From contig SUZC01000001.1 of NCBI GenBank assembly GCA_015060165.1, positions 1-64,000 on the forward strand: a DNA stretch of 64,000 bases, given 5' to 3'. The notes below the pieces were generated by a model. The model did not search any database, had not been told where the DNA came from, and saw only the letters and a program-made list of their open reading frames with translations. Made by a program: the position numbers and the translations under genes. Source of the stretch: Rikenellaceae bacterium. Lineage in GTDB: Bacteria; Bacteroidota; Bacteroidia; Bacteroidales; Rikenellaceae. Shown here piece after piece: positions 52,034 through 60,167 of this stretch (the stretch's first letter is position 1; each line of letters opens with the position of its first letter).

Positions 52034-53281
52034 CTATTTGTCTGAACCAATTCGGCCTGTATAAGCATCTACACCGGATGCGTCAAATGGCTGAGCGAAG
52101 AACTTCTCGGCTGCTTTGCTAACCTCCTTGTTCCATGGCTGAGGACCTCCAGCACTCTGTATCACCCATAGTTTTAACTGTTTCTTATGCCAGTTGACCA
52201 TGCAATTGGTACCCCAAGCACCTCCGTGGCCAAACCATGCATTCTCGTTGTCATTAACCGGTGCGGTCAAGCCAAGAGAATATCCACCCATATTTTTAGG
52301 ACGAGTCGAGCATGCGAGAATAGTCTTAACTGTCTCCTCTTTAAGGATACGTACACCGTTATCGCCCACACCCAAATTCATCAACATCTTGTAGAATTTG
52401 AGCTGGTCGGCTGCAGTAGTCCACAATCCGGCTCCTGCTGATGGAAAGACGTGTGAGTCGTTGTAGGGACGCTGCTGCCACGCCATCTCTTCTACCCATT
52501 CAGCAGGTGCATTGTTCTTGAATGCATACAACTCAATCTTCTTCTTGAGTTGTTTATCAGTGGGCCAGAACCAAGTAGATTTCATTCCGAGTGGGTCTAA
52601 CACCTCCTGCTTGAGATAATCCTCCCACTTCATACCAGTCACAACTTCCACGATTGCTGCGCCAATGTCAATACCTGTGTTTGAATATAATTCGCGGGTA
52701 CCGGGTTCAAACATAATGGGCGATCCGGCTGCAACGGCGGCTACCTGGCGAAGAGGAGCACCACCACTCCATCCGCCACCACGAACGTCGTTACGTTTAA
52801 CACTTGCCTCGAAAGGGAAGCCTCCTGTGTGGTTGAGTACCATACGAATGGTGAGAGTGTTCTTTGCTTTATGCAGAGTCTTTACGCCATCCTTATTTGA
52901 TACTTGCACCCACAACTCTTTGAACTCAGGCAAATATTTTGAAACGGGGTCATCAAGTGAAATTTTACCATCTTCTACCAACTTGGCTATTGTTACACCG
53001 CAAAAACCCTTAGTCTGAGAGCATTGCATAAATACGTTGTCCAATTTTATTGGACGTTTTGCTGCCACATCGGCATATCCAACACAGCAAGTCTCCTGTA
53101 CGCCATCTTTATAGAATACGCTGATAGCACCTGATAGCTGGCCTTTATCCACGTAAGGCTGTAAGGCCTCTTGTGCATATGTTGTTTTAGAATCCTTAAC
53201 TTTTTTCTGCGCTGTCGCCGTAAAGCTAATAGAAGCTACCAATACGACGAGGACGCAAGCAAATTTCATAACTCTTTTCAT
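52034..53281 (-). CDS. Serine hydrolase, beta-lactamase fold, exported
   Basis: A 415-residue exported protein (signal peptide MKRVMKFACVLVVLVASISF, cleavage near TATAQ). SxxK is in MQCSQTKGFCG (about residue 88), YxN in LYSNTGIDIGAAIVEVV, and the third motif is GHGGAWGTNC. NHTGGFPFEASVKRND and FEPGTRELYSN fit the class C/esterase superfamily. It follows a DUF5009 acyltransferase gene by 46 bases, so the two probably act on the same cell-wall or glycan substrate. It is one of three such hydrolases in the window. Confidence 0.88.
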   Translation of the reverse strand: MKRVMKFACVLVVLVASISFTATAQKKVKDSKTTYAQEALQPYVDKGQLSGAISVFYKDGVQETCCVGYADVAAKRPIKLDNVFMQCSQTKGFCGVTIAKLVEDGKISLDDPVSKYLPEFKELWVQVSNKDGVKTLHKAKNTLTIRMVLNHTGGFPFEASVKRNDVRGGGWSGGAPLRQVAAVAAGSPIMFEPGTRELYSNTGIDIGAAIVEVVTGMKWEDYLKQEVLDPLGMKSTWFWPTDKQLKKKIELYAFKNNAPAEWVEEMAWQQRPYNDSHVFPSAGAGLWTTAADQLKFYKMLMNLGVGDNGVRILKEETVKTILACSTRPKNMGGYSLGLTAPVNDNENAWFGHGGAWGTNCMVNWHKKQLKLWVIQSAGGPQPWNKEVSKAAEKFFAQPFDASGVDAYTGRIGSDK

Positions 53282-53327
53282 ATCTTAGGTATTATTTACT
53301 TAACACAACCTAGTGCTCTAAATTGTA

Positions 53328-54440
53328 TTATATCTTCAAGAAAGTCTTTTTACGATACAAGAAGTAGAGGAACAGCCAGCTCATTAGGATATAGCCGAAC
53401 GAGTTTATCACAGCAGCCCATCCCTCGGGGCACATTCCTGCCAATCCTCCGAAGAAGAAACGAGAAATGCCACTGAACCCAATAATTCGCTGAGCCATAT
53501 AGATGGTGATTGAATTCATACCCACAACGCGGAATATGAGAGTCCACTTCTGCCAGCCACGAACGTCAATCAAATAGTAGAATAAAGCCATCATAGCTAA
53601 TGAATATGCACCTACTGCGCATACAAACGTGCTCGACCATAACATCTTGTTGATTGGGTTAAATCCATTGGCCAAAGCTGCTACTATAGCCAGCACTACT
53701 GCTGCGCCTAACATATATAATGTCTTGCGATTGCCCGACAACTTCTCCTTTGGTAAACGAATCAATTCGCCTGTGAACATACCGAGCATTGCTGTGACGA
53801 TAGCAGGCAGAGTTGAGAATAGACCCTCTGGGTCGAAAGTATTGTTGTCATAGATTAGTTTTCCTGGCATAAACAGACGATCGATATAACCTACCAAGCA
53901 GCCCTCGCGACTTAAAGGATCTGCACCAGGAACATCGGGAGCACCCACATATCGAGAGATGATAGCATAACCTACCAAAATTACCACCGAGATAGCAGCA
54001 CGTGAACGTACACCGCAATTAATAAACAATAATGCAGCGAACATCCAAGCCAAACCAATACGGCCCAATACACTGGCTACGCGAAGATTCTCAAAGTCGA
54101 GTTTGAAAAGACCGTTGTAAATCATTCCAAAGAGTATCAGCAATGCACCGCGGCGAATAATCTTCCAATAAATTGCTCCTCTTGATGCGCCTGCGCTGAG
54201 TTGCTTTGCGTAAGAGAACGGGAATGAAACTCCTGCCAAGAACAAGAACAATGGGAAGATTGTGTCGTGGTGACGCAAACCATTCCACGATACGTGACTC
54301 ATCTGCTCAGAGAGCATCTCTGAAAATCCGCCAGGAAAGAGAGCGCAGATATTGACAATCAGGCCCGATAATCCCATAATAAAAAACATGTCAAATCCAC
54401 GCAGTGCGTCGAGAGACATTAAACGATCATTGTTTTTCAT
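53328..54440 (-). CDS. DUF5009 / HGSNAT-like membrane acyltransferase
   Basis: A 370-residue multi-span membrane protein. RLMSLDALRGFDMFFIMGLS is the conserved start of heparan-alpha-glucosaminide N-acetyltransferase-like proteins, and RHHDTIFPLFLFLAGVSFPFS contains the candidate active-site His-Asp region. About ten hydrophobic helices follow (FGMIYNGLF, LGRIGLAWMFAALLFI, FTGELIRLP, SITIYMAQRIIGFS). The family moves an acetyl group across the membrane to amino sugars. Acetylation of peptidoglycan or glycan fragments, processed by the hydrolase downstream, is an inference. Confidence 0.82.
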   Translation of the reverse strand: MKNNDRLMSLDALRGFDMFFIMGLSGLIVNICALFPGGFSEMLSEQMSHVSWNGLRHHDTIFPLFLFLAGVSFPFSYAKQLSAGASRGAIYWKIIRRGALLILFGMIYNGLFKLDFENLRVASVLGRIGLAWMFAALLFINCGVRSRAAISVVILVGYAIISRYVGAPDVPGADPLSREGCLVGYIDRLFMPGKLIYDNNTFDPEGLFSTLPAIVTAMLGMFTGELIRLPKEKLSGNRKTLYMLGAAVVLAIVAALANGFNPINKMLWSSTFVCAVGAYSLAMMALFYYLIDVRGWQKWTLIFRVVGMNSITIYMAQRIIGFSGISRFFFGGLAGMCPEGWAAVINSFGYILMSWLFLYFLYRKKTFLKI

Positions 54441-54553
54441 ATTGTTTGTAGTTTAAATATAATTGTTCTATCTCGATGAGCCCTTTTTTTAGTGGGCCTT
54501 GCAGTTTTCGGTATTGTAAATGTCGGTTGCTGCAAAACCAAAAGTGCACTCTA

Positions 54554-54561
54554 CAAAGATA
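54554..54561 (-). promoter_or_regulatory. Promoter -7 element for the DUF5009 gene
   Basis: TATCTTTG on the minus strand, giving a leader of about 105 bases. The leader holds a GGCCC / GGGCT hairpin around a poly-A loop (54488-54507). The rest of 54562-54735 shows no gene. Confidence 0.45.
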
Positions 54562-54735
54562 AAATTATTTTTTCAATATCTGCCATTTGTGTGATAAAAA
54601 TACTCTTTTAGCGGCGTGTTTTCTCGTATAATTTTTTTTGTGGTTGATATTTTCATAGATAAAGTGTTGCGGTTTGCATAAAAACAAACGTGAAGATCGA
54701 AAATATGAAAATTTTTTAAAAAAATAGGCGTCATA

Positions 54736-54767
54736 TTTGGCACTATCGTTTTTTTTACATACATTTG
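54736..54767 (+). promoter_or_regulatory. Promoter for tRNA-Ser
   Basis: TTTG at 54736-54739, 20 bases, then TACATTTG at 54760-54767; the tRNA begins 36 bases later. Confidence 0.75.
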
Positions 54768-54802
54768 CACCACTCTTAACAAAGAAGTTGGAAGGAGTGT
54801 TT

Positions 54803-54890
54803 GGAAGGATGGGTGAGTGGCTGAAACCACCAGTTTGCTAAACTGACGTACTCGATTAGGGTACCGGGGGTTCGAATCCCCCTCCTTCCG
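54803..54890 (+). tRNA. tRNA-Ser (anticodon GCU)
   Basis: An 88-base class II tRNA. Acceptor stem GGAAGGA / TCCTTCC with discriminator G; D-arm GGT / ACC; anticodon loop TT-GCT-AA; long variable arm GTACTC / GGGTAC; T-arm GGGGG-TTCGAAT-CCCCC. It reads AGC and AGU codons. The 3' CCA is not encoded (CCC follows). The top pair of the anticodon stem is C-A rather than a Watson-Crick pair. Confidence 0.95.
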
Positions 54891-54958
54891 CCCAGTGATG
54901 GCGTTTCAACATTATTGGTGGTTGTGTTTCAACCAAAGGTTTATTTTAGGGTAAAAGG

Positions 54959-54997
54959 AATTACCGAAAGATCTTAGGATTTTTCGGTAATTTTTTT
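54959..54997 (+). terminator. Terminator downstream of tRNA-Ser
   Basis: AATTACCGAAA / TTTCGGTAATT, 11 bp, with a 12-base loop and a run of T residues. The stretch 54891-54958 holds only a small TGGTTG / CAACCA hairpin. Confidence 0.75.
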
Positions 54998-55061
54998 GCA
55001 TTCTCTCCTGTTGCCCGAAGCGGAATGTAATACGAGAAAAGGTACACAATTGTAATAACAC

Positions 55062-55105
55062 AAAAAAGAGTAGCTATACCCCTTGTCGGGGCAGCTACTC
55101 TTTTT
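55062..55105. terminator. Bidirectional terminator next to the transglycosylase gene
   Basis: AAAAAGAGTAGCT / AGCTACTCTTTTT with an inner CCCC / GGGG stem; A- and T-tracts on both sides let it work in both directions. Confidence 0.85.
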
Positions 55106-55124
55106 CGTTAGGTACAACGCTCTG

Positions 55125-55835
55125 CTATTGTGTAATCATCTTGCAATAGATGTCGTAGCGTTTCATAACCTCTCTCACATAAGCCTCGGTCTGGCGACTT
55201 CCTGTAAACTTGCCATACTTGACAAGCTCGCTCTCGTAGACCGCAGGATCTGCCTTCTGCTTCAAATAACGAGCAACGACCTCCCACGAATTGGGATTCT
55301 CTCCGTTGCTTTTTGCCAAGCGACGAGCATCGGATACGTGGCCAATGCCACCATTGTAGCAAGCCAAAATAATGCTCATACGGTCGCTCTGTGGCGTCGA
55401 AGGCGATATTTTCAACGTAGCATCAATCTTACTCAATAGTTTGCCAGCCAGACGAATGTTGGTCTCTGGGTCAGACAAATGCTCCTTAGCTACGTTAAAT
55501 TGTTTGCCAACGATTGGCATAACCTGCATAAGTCCTATTGCTCCTTGCTTCGAGATAAGTCCGTCTTGAAAACGAGACTCGTTGTATGCAATAGCACTCA
55601 TCAATCGCCAATCTTGGCCCTCCTCTTCTCCGATGCGCTGCATCAACTCGTCATACATCGAGATGACCCAGGTCTCTACATCGGTTGTGTCAGTCGCTAT
55701 CTCAGCGACCTGTGCTGATTCCTTGCTCTGTTCGATGGTTGACACCTGTGTCAACTCTTCATCGAAGATGTTGGAACCCCAAAAAGTTACTAATACGATA
55801 AGAACAATCGAAAGTAATGTTGTCTTTTTTGACAT
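55125..55835 (-). CDS. Lytic transglycosylase, SLT domain
   Basis: A 236-residue exported enzyme that cleaves peptidoglycan glycan strands. Residues 5-20 are a signal or anchor helix (TTLLSIVLIVLVTFWG). The catalytic Glu86 is in AIAYNESRFQDG, followed by SKQGAIGLMQVMP, LSDPETNIRLAGKLL and LACYNGGIGHVSDARRLA, the standard order of the goose-lysozyme-like SLT fold (MltF/Slt70 catalytic domain). It lacks an extra substrate-binding domain. The large barrel gene lies 43 bases upstream in the same direction. Confidence 0.92.
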   Translation of the reverse strand: MSKKTTLLSIVLIVLVTFWGSNIFDEELTQVSTIEQSKESAQVAEIATDTTDVETWVISMYDELMQRIGEEEGQDWRLMSAIAYNESRFQDGLISKQGAIGLMQVMPIVGKQFNVAKEHLSDPETNIRLAGKLLSKIDATLKISPSTPQSDRMSIILACYNGGIGHVSDARRLAKSNGENPNSWEVVARYLKQKADPAVYESELVKYGKFTGSRQTEAYVREVMKRYDIYCKMITQ

Positions 55836-55878
55836 AAATGTGTGTTTTGCGGGCAGCTTATGCTGAGCAATACATCAC

Positions 55879-58014
55879 CTAATCATAGAACCCCCATGAG
55901 ATACCCATCTTAAACATTCCCGGATTCTGCGGATAACCCGCTACCGTGAGATATTGTCCATTACCAAACAAGTTGCAATTAACGTGTTGGTATTTTAAGA
56001 AGATGCGCATTCTCTTCCATTTGGCTGCAACGTAAGCGTCGATGTATGGATAATTTCCAACTTCGTATTCGCGTTGGTTGTAGAAGACTGCCAAAGCGGG
56101 ATTGTACGACGGAGCATAGAAGCTCGTGTTGAATCTTGCGTCAATACCGATTTGCAATCTGAGTACCTTTTTCTTCTGTACCCAACATTCATAGAAGTAC
56201 GAGAGATAGGCACTGCCCAAAGGGACGGGAATAACTTCCTGATTGGTGCTCCACTGCATCAATACCCTGTGGTCGAAATGAAATCCGCCCAAGCGGAAAT
56301 CTTTGCGAGCATACAAACTCGTCAGACTAATCGAAGCGTTAGACTGTGTGACGTGACTATTAGCATCGTAGTAAATTTTATTCGACACTACACCTTGCCA
56401 CAAGCCTACTTCCAAAGCCCAATCTGGGATATCAAGCGATACCTCCAAACGAGTTTCATTCTCCTTGTCAAAGGAGTTGAACCACACATAGTGGTTCGAG
56501 AATAGGTTCTCCTGCCAATACGAAGCCGACTGCTTTGTCTGCGAGAATCGGCCGGTCAGGATAACGGGATGACCTCGAAACTCTGCCGATAATGCAATGT
56601 GCGCATTAAGGGCAAAATCTCCACTCTTATAACCCGATGGGTGGAACCTTACATCGGCTCCCCAATCGACATATCGTTTAATCTTTCCGCTCACTGCTCC
56701 ATAAGCATACCAAGCGGTCTTTTTATCTACACTATATTTACCCGACAGATAGTCAGCCATCGCCAACTGCGAGTAACCATAAGCATCTATACCAATTCCA
56801 CCACCCAAGCGACCCACTGCCCCATTGCGGTCCCAAGGCTGCGCCTCAACGAAAAATTTGTTGGTAATCACACGTTCGCGAATTGAGTCGCGAGTCTTAT
56901 TTGCTGATATGTACCAATTGTCGTAGTATGTATCTTCGGTGGTGACGTACTCTCCGTTTTCGTCTTTGCTGCCTCGCTCATTTCTATATGTGGCATATAT
57001 GTCTTTATAGAGCTTGCTCCACGCATTATATTCAAAAATGTGGCCAACATATACAGCCGACAATCCTGCGATTGAGTAGTCATAATCGGTCACAGGCTCC
57101 AATGGTATGGCATATGCTTGCTTTACAAAGAACGAATTGTTACGGTATGAATTCTCTGCTTCTGCATCAGCCAGCTTCATTGGTACTCCCGATGGGTGAT
57201 CGAAGATGGTGTCAGCGACTGCCCATAATCCTACTGCTCCACCATTCTCGCGCTGCTTTATGCGGTTGTTGATATATGCAGCGTGAATCGAGTAACGCTT
57301 GCCAGTATGCGAAAATGCTGCTGACAAATTGTGGTTGCTGGTACGTTGCCAATCATACAAACCCTTTGTTCCTCGGGCTTTGTAATTCACGTTAAATCCC
57401 GTTGTGGGAGATACATTGTGTGCTGTGGTAATCTCAAAGTGCTCCTCACGATAACGTTTCTGGCCAGACTCCAAATACATAAAATTCAGATATGGAGTCT
57501 TTGAGTTGTAGAACGGCACGTTGTCCATACGGTATGTGTATGAATCGTAAGACTGCGCAAATTCAAAGTCTGATGAGTTGGGACGCTCAAAATAGTTGAA
57601 CGGAAGAGTAGATTGTCCCAATCCTCCCAACGTCATATCACCTACACCGTTACGGAAATATGGATAATCAATTCTCCAATCTGTAATAAGGGTATCTAAC
57701 GCACCAACCTTTACGTCGTTCATATTACGGTCGACAGTCCACATAAAGTTTGGCCACGCACGAACTGAATCACTGAAATAGTATGATTCGAGTGGCTTTC
57801 GAATCTTGCGTGTGTGGGTAGAGTCCTGCTCTTCGTTCTCTTCCTCGCCATTTGAGGTGTCGTAAGGATTGCTACCTCCAAGTCCTATATTTTGGCCCTG
57901 ACGCTGAGCACGAGCAAGTGCCGCAGCATCGAGTTGCGCATACAATGGTGCTGACAATGCCGACAGCGTCAGCATCGCAATCGCAAGTGTCCATATACGC
58001 AAACCAAATCTCAT
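55879..58014 (-). CDS. Large putative outer-membrane porin (Porin_10 type)
   Basis: A 711-residue exported protein (signal peptide MRFGLRIWTLAIAMLTLSAL, cleavage near LYAQ). An acidic, low-complexity stretch (NGEEENEEQDSTHTRK) precedes a long region of alternating aromatic strands, for example NFYERP-like PFNYFERPNSSDFEFAQSYD, HFEITTAHNVSPTTGFNVNY and DIRFHPSG-like segments. The end GMFKMGISWGFYD is a short aromatic tail. This matches the Bacteroidota 'putative porin' family of about 650-720 residues. Substrate unknown; it is cotranscribed with pssA (35-base gap) and perhaps the transglycosylase. Confidence 0.78.
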   Translation of the reverse strand: MRFGLRIWTLAIAMLTLSALSAPLYAQLDAAALARAQRQGQNIGLGGSNPYDTSNGEEENEEQDSTHTRKIRKPLESYYFSDSVRAWPNFMWTVDRNMNDVKVGALDTLITDWRIDYPYFRNGVGDMTLGGLGQSTLPFNYFERPNSSDFEFAQSYDSYTYRMDNVPFYNSKTPYLNFMYLESGQKRYREEHFEITTAHNVSPTTGFNVNYKARGTKGLYDWQRTSNHNLSAAFSHTGKRYSIHAAYINNRIKQRENGGAVGLWAVADTIFDHPSGVPMKLADAEAENSYRNNSFFVKQAYAIPLEPVTDYDYSIAGLSAVYVGHIFEYNAWSKLYKDIYATYRNERGSKDENGEYVTTEDTYYDNWYISANKTRDSIRERVITNKFFVEAQPWDRNGAVGRLGGGIGIDAYGYSQLAMADYLSGKYSVDKKTAWYAYGAVSGKIKRYVDWGADVRFHPSGYKSGDFALNAHIALSAEFRGHPVILTGRFSQTKQSASYWQENLFSNHYVWFNSFDKENETRLEVSLDIPDWALEVGLWQGVVSNKIYYDANSHVTQSNASISLTSLYARKDFRLGGFHFDHRVLMQWSTNQEVIPVPLGSAYLSYFYECWVQKKKVLRLQIGIDARFNTSFYAPSYNPALAVFYNQREYEVGNYPYIDAYVAAKWKRMRIFLKYQHVNCNLFGNGQYLTVAGYPQNPGMFKMGISWGFYD

Positions 58015-58049
58015 AAACTTTTCTTCGTGAGGTTATATTGGTAACAAAA

Positions 58050-58766
58050 CTACTTTTTGCTCAAAATTATTGCGTGGCGAATGGCCGAAATCACAATGTA
58101 GAGCAATATAATTCCAGGAACGGCATATTTAGTAAATGCCGCAATCAGTATTGCGCATACGGCGATGAATGTATAGCGTAGCTCATTGCCCTTCCAGCCG
58201 AAGCCTTTGAATTTGAGCGCAAACATTCTGATGTTGCTAATTAGCAAAAATGCCATCACGACAGAAATTGCAACTACAACCTCTTTTGCAATAGCAACCT
58301 CTCCATCTGCTGCAAGCATAGCAACCGACAAGCAGAACAAGCCGTTGGCTGGGGTCGGCAGGCCACAGAACTCAGTATGTTGAGTATCGTCAATATTAAA
58401 CTTAGCCAATCGCAACGCCGAGAATGCCGCAATGATCAAAGTGAGGAATCCCAATATAATAGCCACAGACTCAGACATTAGGCAAATCTGAGGCATATCG
58501 CCATATAGACAGTACATAGCCACAGCGGGAACTACGCCGAACGATACCATATCGGCCAATGAATCGAGTTGTACTCCGAGTGGTGAAGATTGTTTGAGCA
58601 AGCGCGCTGCAAAACCATCGAAAAAGTCGCAAACAGCCGATGCTACAACCAGATAAAAGGCCAACTCATAATTATGCTGAGTGAGCAACACGATAGCTGC
58701 TACTGTACCACACAACAGATTGCCGAGAGTCAGCATATTGGGTATTGTAAAAAGTCTAATTTTCAT
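58050..58766 (-). CDS. pssA: CDP-diacylglycerol--serine O-phosphatidyltransferase
   Basis: Makes phosphatidylserine, the precursor of phosphatidylethanolamine, in the inner membrane; 238 residues. The CDP-alcohol motif is CDFFDGFAARLLKQSSPLGV followed by QLDSLAD, with its aspartates between residues 47 and 72. NMLTLGNLLCGTVAAIVLL is the typical PssA start, and about seven hydrophobic helices follow. Phosphatidylethanolamine made from its product would be the donor for the phosphoethanolamine transferase at 36.2 kb. Divergent from the mannose-1-phosphate guanylyltransferase gene. Confidence 0.93.
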   Translation of the reverse strand: MKIRLFTIPNMLTLGNLLCGTVAAIVLLTQHNYELAFYLVVASAVCDFFDGFAARLLKQSSPLGVQLDSLADMVSFGVVPAVAMYCLYGDMPQICLMSESVAIILGFLTLIIAAFSALRLAKFNIDDTQHTEFCGLPTPANGLFCLSVAMLAADGEVAIAKEVVVAISVVMAFLLISNIRMFALKFKGFGWKGNELRYTFIAVCAILIAAFTKYAVPGIILLYIVISAIRHAIILSKK

Positions 58767-58796
58767 AATTCACTAAAAAATCATCATTTTAAGCCG

Positions 58797-58825
58797 CAAA
58801 TTTACGAATTTTATTTATATATTTG
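58797..58825. promoter_or_regulatory. Divergent promoter pair for pssA and the guanylyltransferase
   Basis: TAAATTTG on the minus strand (58804-58797) and TATATTTG on the plus strand (58818-58825) are only 13 bases apart, so polymerases at the two promoters should exclude each other. Confidence 0.5.
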
Positions 58826-58857
58826 TATAATTCTTAACGAAAATATTACTTAAACCT

Positions 58858-59931
58858 ATGAATAATAACACTTATTGCGTGATTATGGCTGGTGGAATCG
58901 GTACTCGATTCTGGCCTATCAGCCGTCAGGCTACCCCAAAACAGTTTCTCGATATACTCGGAACAGGTAAGTCGTTTATCCGTGCAACATACGAGCGATT
59001 TGCTCCGATGATTCCGACTGAGAATTTTATGGTAGTGACTAATCGCAAGTATAAAGATCAAGTCCTGGAGCATATTCCCGAACTTAAAGAGAGTCAGATT
59101 TTGTGTGAACCAATGGGTCGAAATACCGCCCCTTGTATAGCCTATGCAGCATATACTCTCCAGAAGATTAATCCCGATGCAAAGATGGTTGTGACGCCCT
59201 CCGATCATCTTATCTTGAATGAGTGTGATTTTCGTTCTGTAATAGGTGAATGTATTGACTATGTCGACTCGAATGATGCCCTAATGACAGTGGGTATCAG
59301 ACCGACTCGTCCCGATACTGGATATGGTTATATTCAAACTTCAAGTAATACTTCAATTAGTCGTGTTAAGTGCTTCACAGAGAAGCCAAATCTAGAGATG
59401 GCTCAGACTTTTATTGAGAGCGGTGAGTTTGTCTGGAATGCAGGTATTTTTATTTGGAAAGTAAATTCGATTATTCAAGCATTTAGTCGCTATTTGCCCG
59501 AACATCATTCGCTCTTTTCGGCCATCGTCGACGACCTTGCAACTGAACGTGAAACAGCCGCCATTGAGAGTGTATTTTCGGAGTGTAAACCTATCTCTAT
59601 TGATTACGGAATTATGGAGAAAGCCGATAACGTTTATGTACGTTGTGGCGATTTTGGTTGGAGCGATGTGGGAACGTGGGGTTCGGTGTATCAACTCTCG
59701 CGCAAAGATGCATTTGCGAATGCCAAGTTGGGTGATGGATGTTACACCTATGCAACTCGAAGCTCGATAATTTCGATTCCTGATGGTAAGGTGGCTATAA
59801 TCAATGGTTTGCGAGATTATATCGTGGTTGATACCGATGATGTCTTGATGATTTGCCCGCGAAGTGAGGAACAGAGTATCAAAAAGTATATCGACGATGT
59901 GAAATTCGATAAGGGAGATAAGCATATTTAG
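58858..59931 (+). CDS. manC: Mannose-1-phosphate guanylyltransferase
   Basis: Makes GDP-mannose from mannose 1-phosphate and GTP for glycan, fucose and LPS synthesis; 357 residues. The nucleotide-binding start is VIMAGGIGTRFWPISRQATP with KQFLDI. EPMGRNTAPCIAYAA, VTPSDHLI, RVKCFTEKP, FVWNAGIFIWK and SIDYGIMEKAD follow in family order. It lacks the C-terminal phosphomannose isomerase domain of bifunctional enzymes. The phosphohexomutase at 21.7 kb could supply the substrate if it acts on mannose. Confidence 0.94.
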   Translation: MNNNTYCVIMAGGIGTRFWPISRQATPKQFLDILGTGKSFIRATYERFAPMIPTENFMVVTNRKYKDQVLEHIPELKESQILCEPMGRNTAPCIAYAAYTLQKINPDAKMVVTPSDHLILNECDFRSVIGECIDYVDSNDALMTVGIRPTRPDTGYGYIQTSSNTSISRVKCFTEKPNLEMAQTFIESGEFVWNAGIFIWKVNSIIQAFSRYLPEHHSLFSAIVDDLATERETAAIESVFSECKPISIDYGIMEKADNVYVRCGDFGWSDVGTWGSVYQLSRKDAFANAKLGDGCYTYATRSSIISIPDGKVAIINGLRDYIVVDTDDVLMICPRSEEQSIKKYIDDVKFDKGDKHI

Positions 59932-59961
59932 TATCTTGTCGTATTTTAGTGTATTCTTATA

Positions 59962-59989
59962 GGCCGCCAATTGTTTGGCGGCTTTTTTT
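59962..59989 (+). terminator. Terminator after the guanylyltransferase
   Basis: GCCGCCAA / TTGGCGGC, 8 bp, loop TTGT, then seven T residues. Confidence 0.9.
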
Positions 59990-60030
59990 GTGGCGTAATT
60001 TGCGTTTTCAAATGCTTTTTTTTGCACTTC

Positions 60031-60062
60031 TTTTCCTTTTTAAGGAAAAATCCTTACTTTTG
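60031..60062 (+). promoter_or_regulatory. Promoter and operator-like repeats of the OPT gene
   Basis: TACTTTTG at 60055-60062 is the -7 element. Directly upstream, TTTTCCTT (60031-60038), AAGGAAAA (60042-60049) and TCCTT (60051-60055) alternate as inverted half-sites and occupy the place of a -33 element. Confidence 0.5.
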
Positions 60063-60167
60063 TATTATGGCTTATTATAGTAATATGTTGGCCATTTGTG
60101 CTGGTGCAAAGCGCATACAGACCAATGAATAGTATTGAGCAAAATATTAATAAAAAATAATTGATTT

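Noticed and set aside
42391..53281. The serine hydrolases as antibiotic-resistance beta-lactamases
   Set aside because: They carry only the general SxxK/YxN superfamily motifs and lie among housekeeping genes; they fit peptidase or esterase relatives better.
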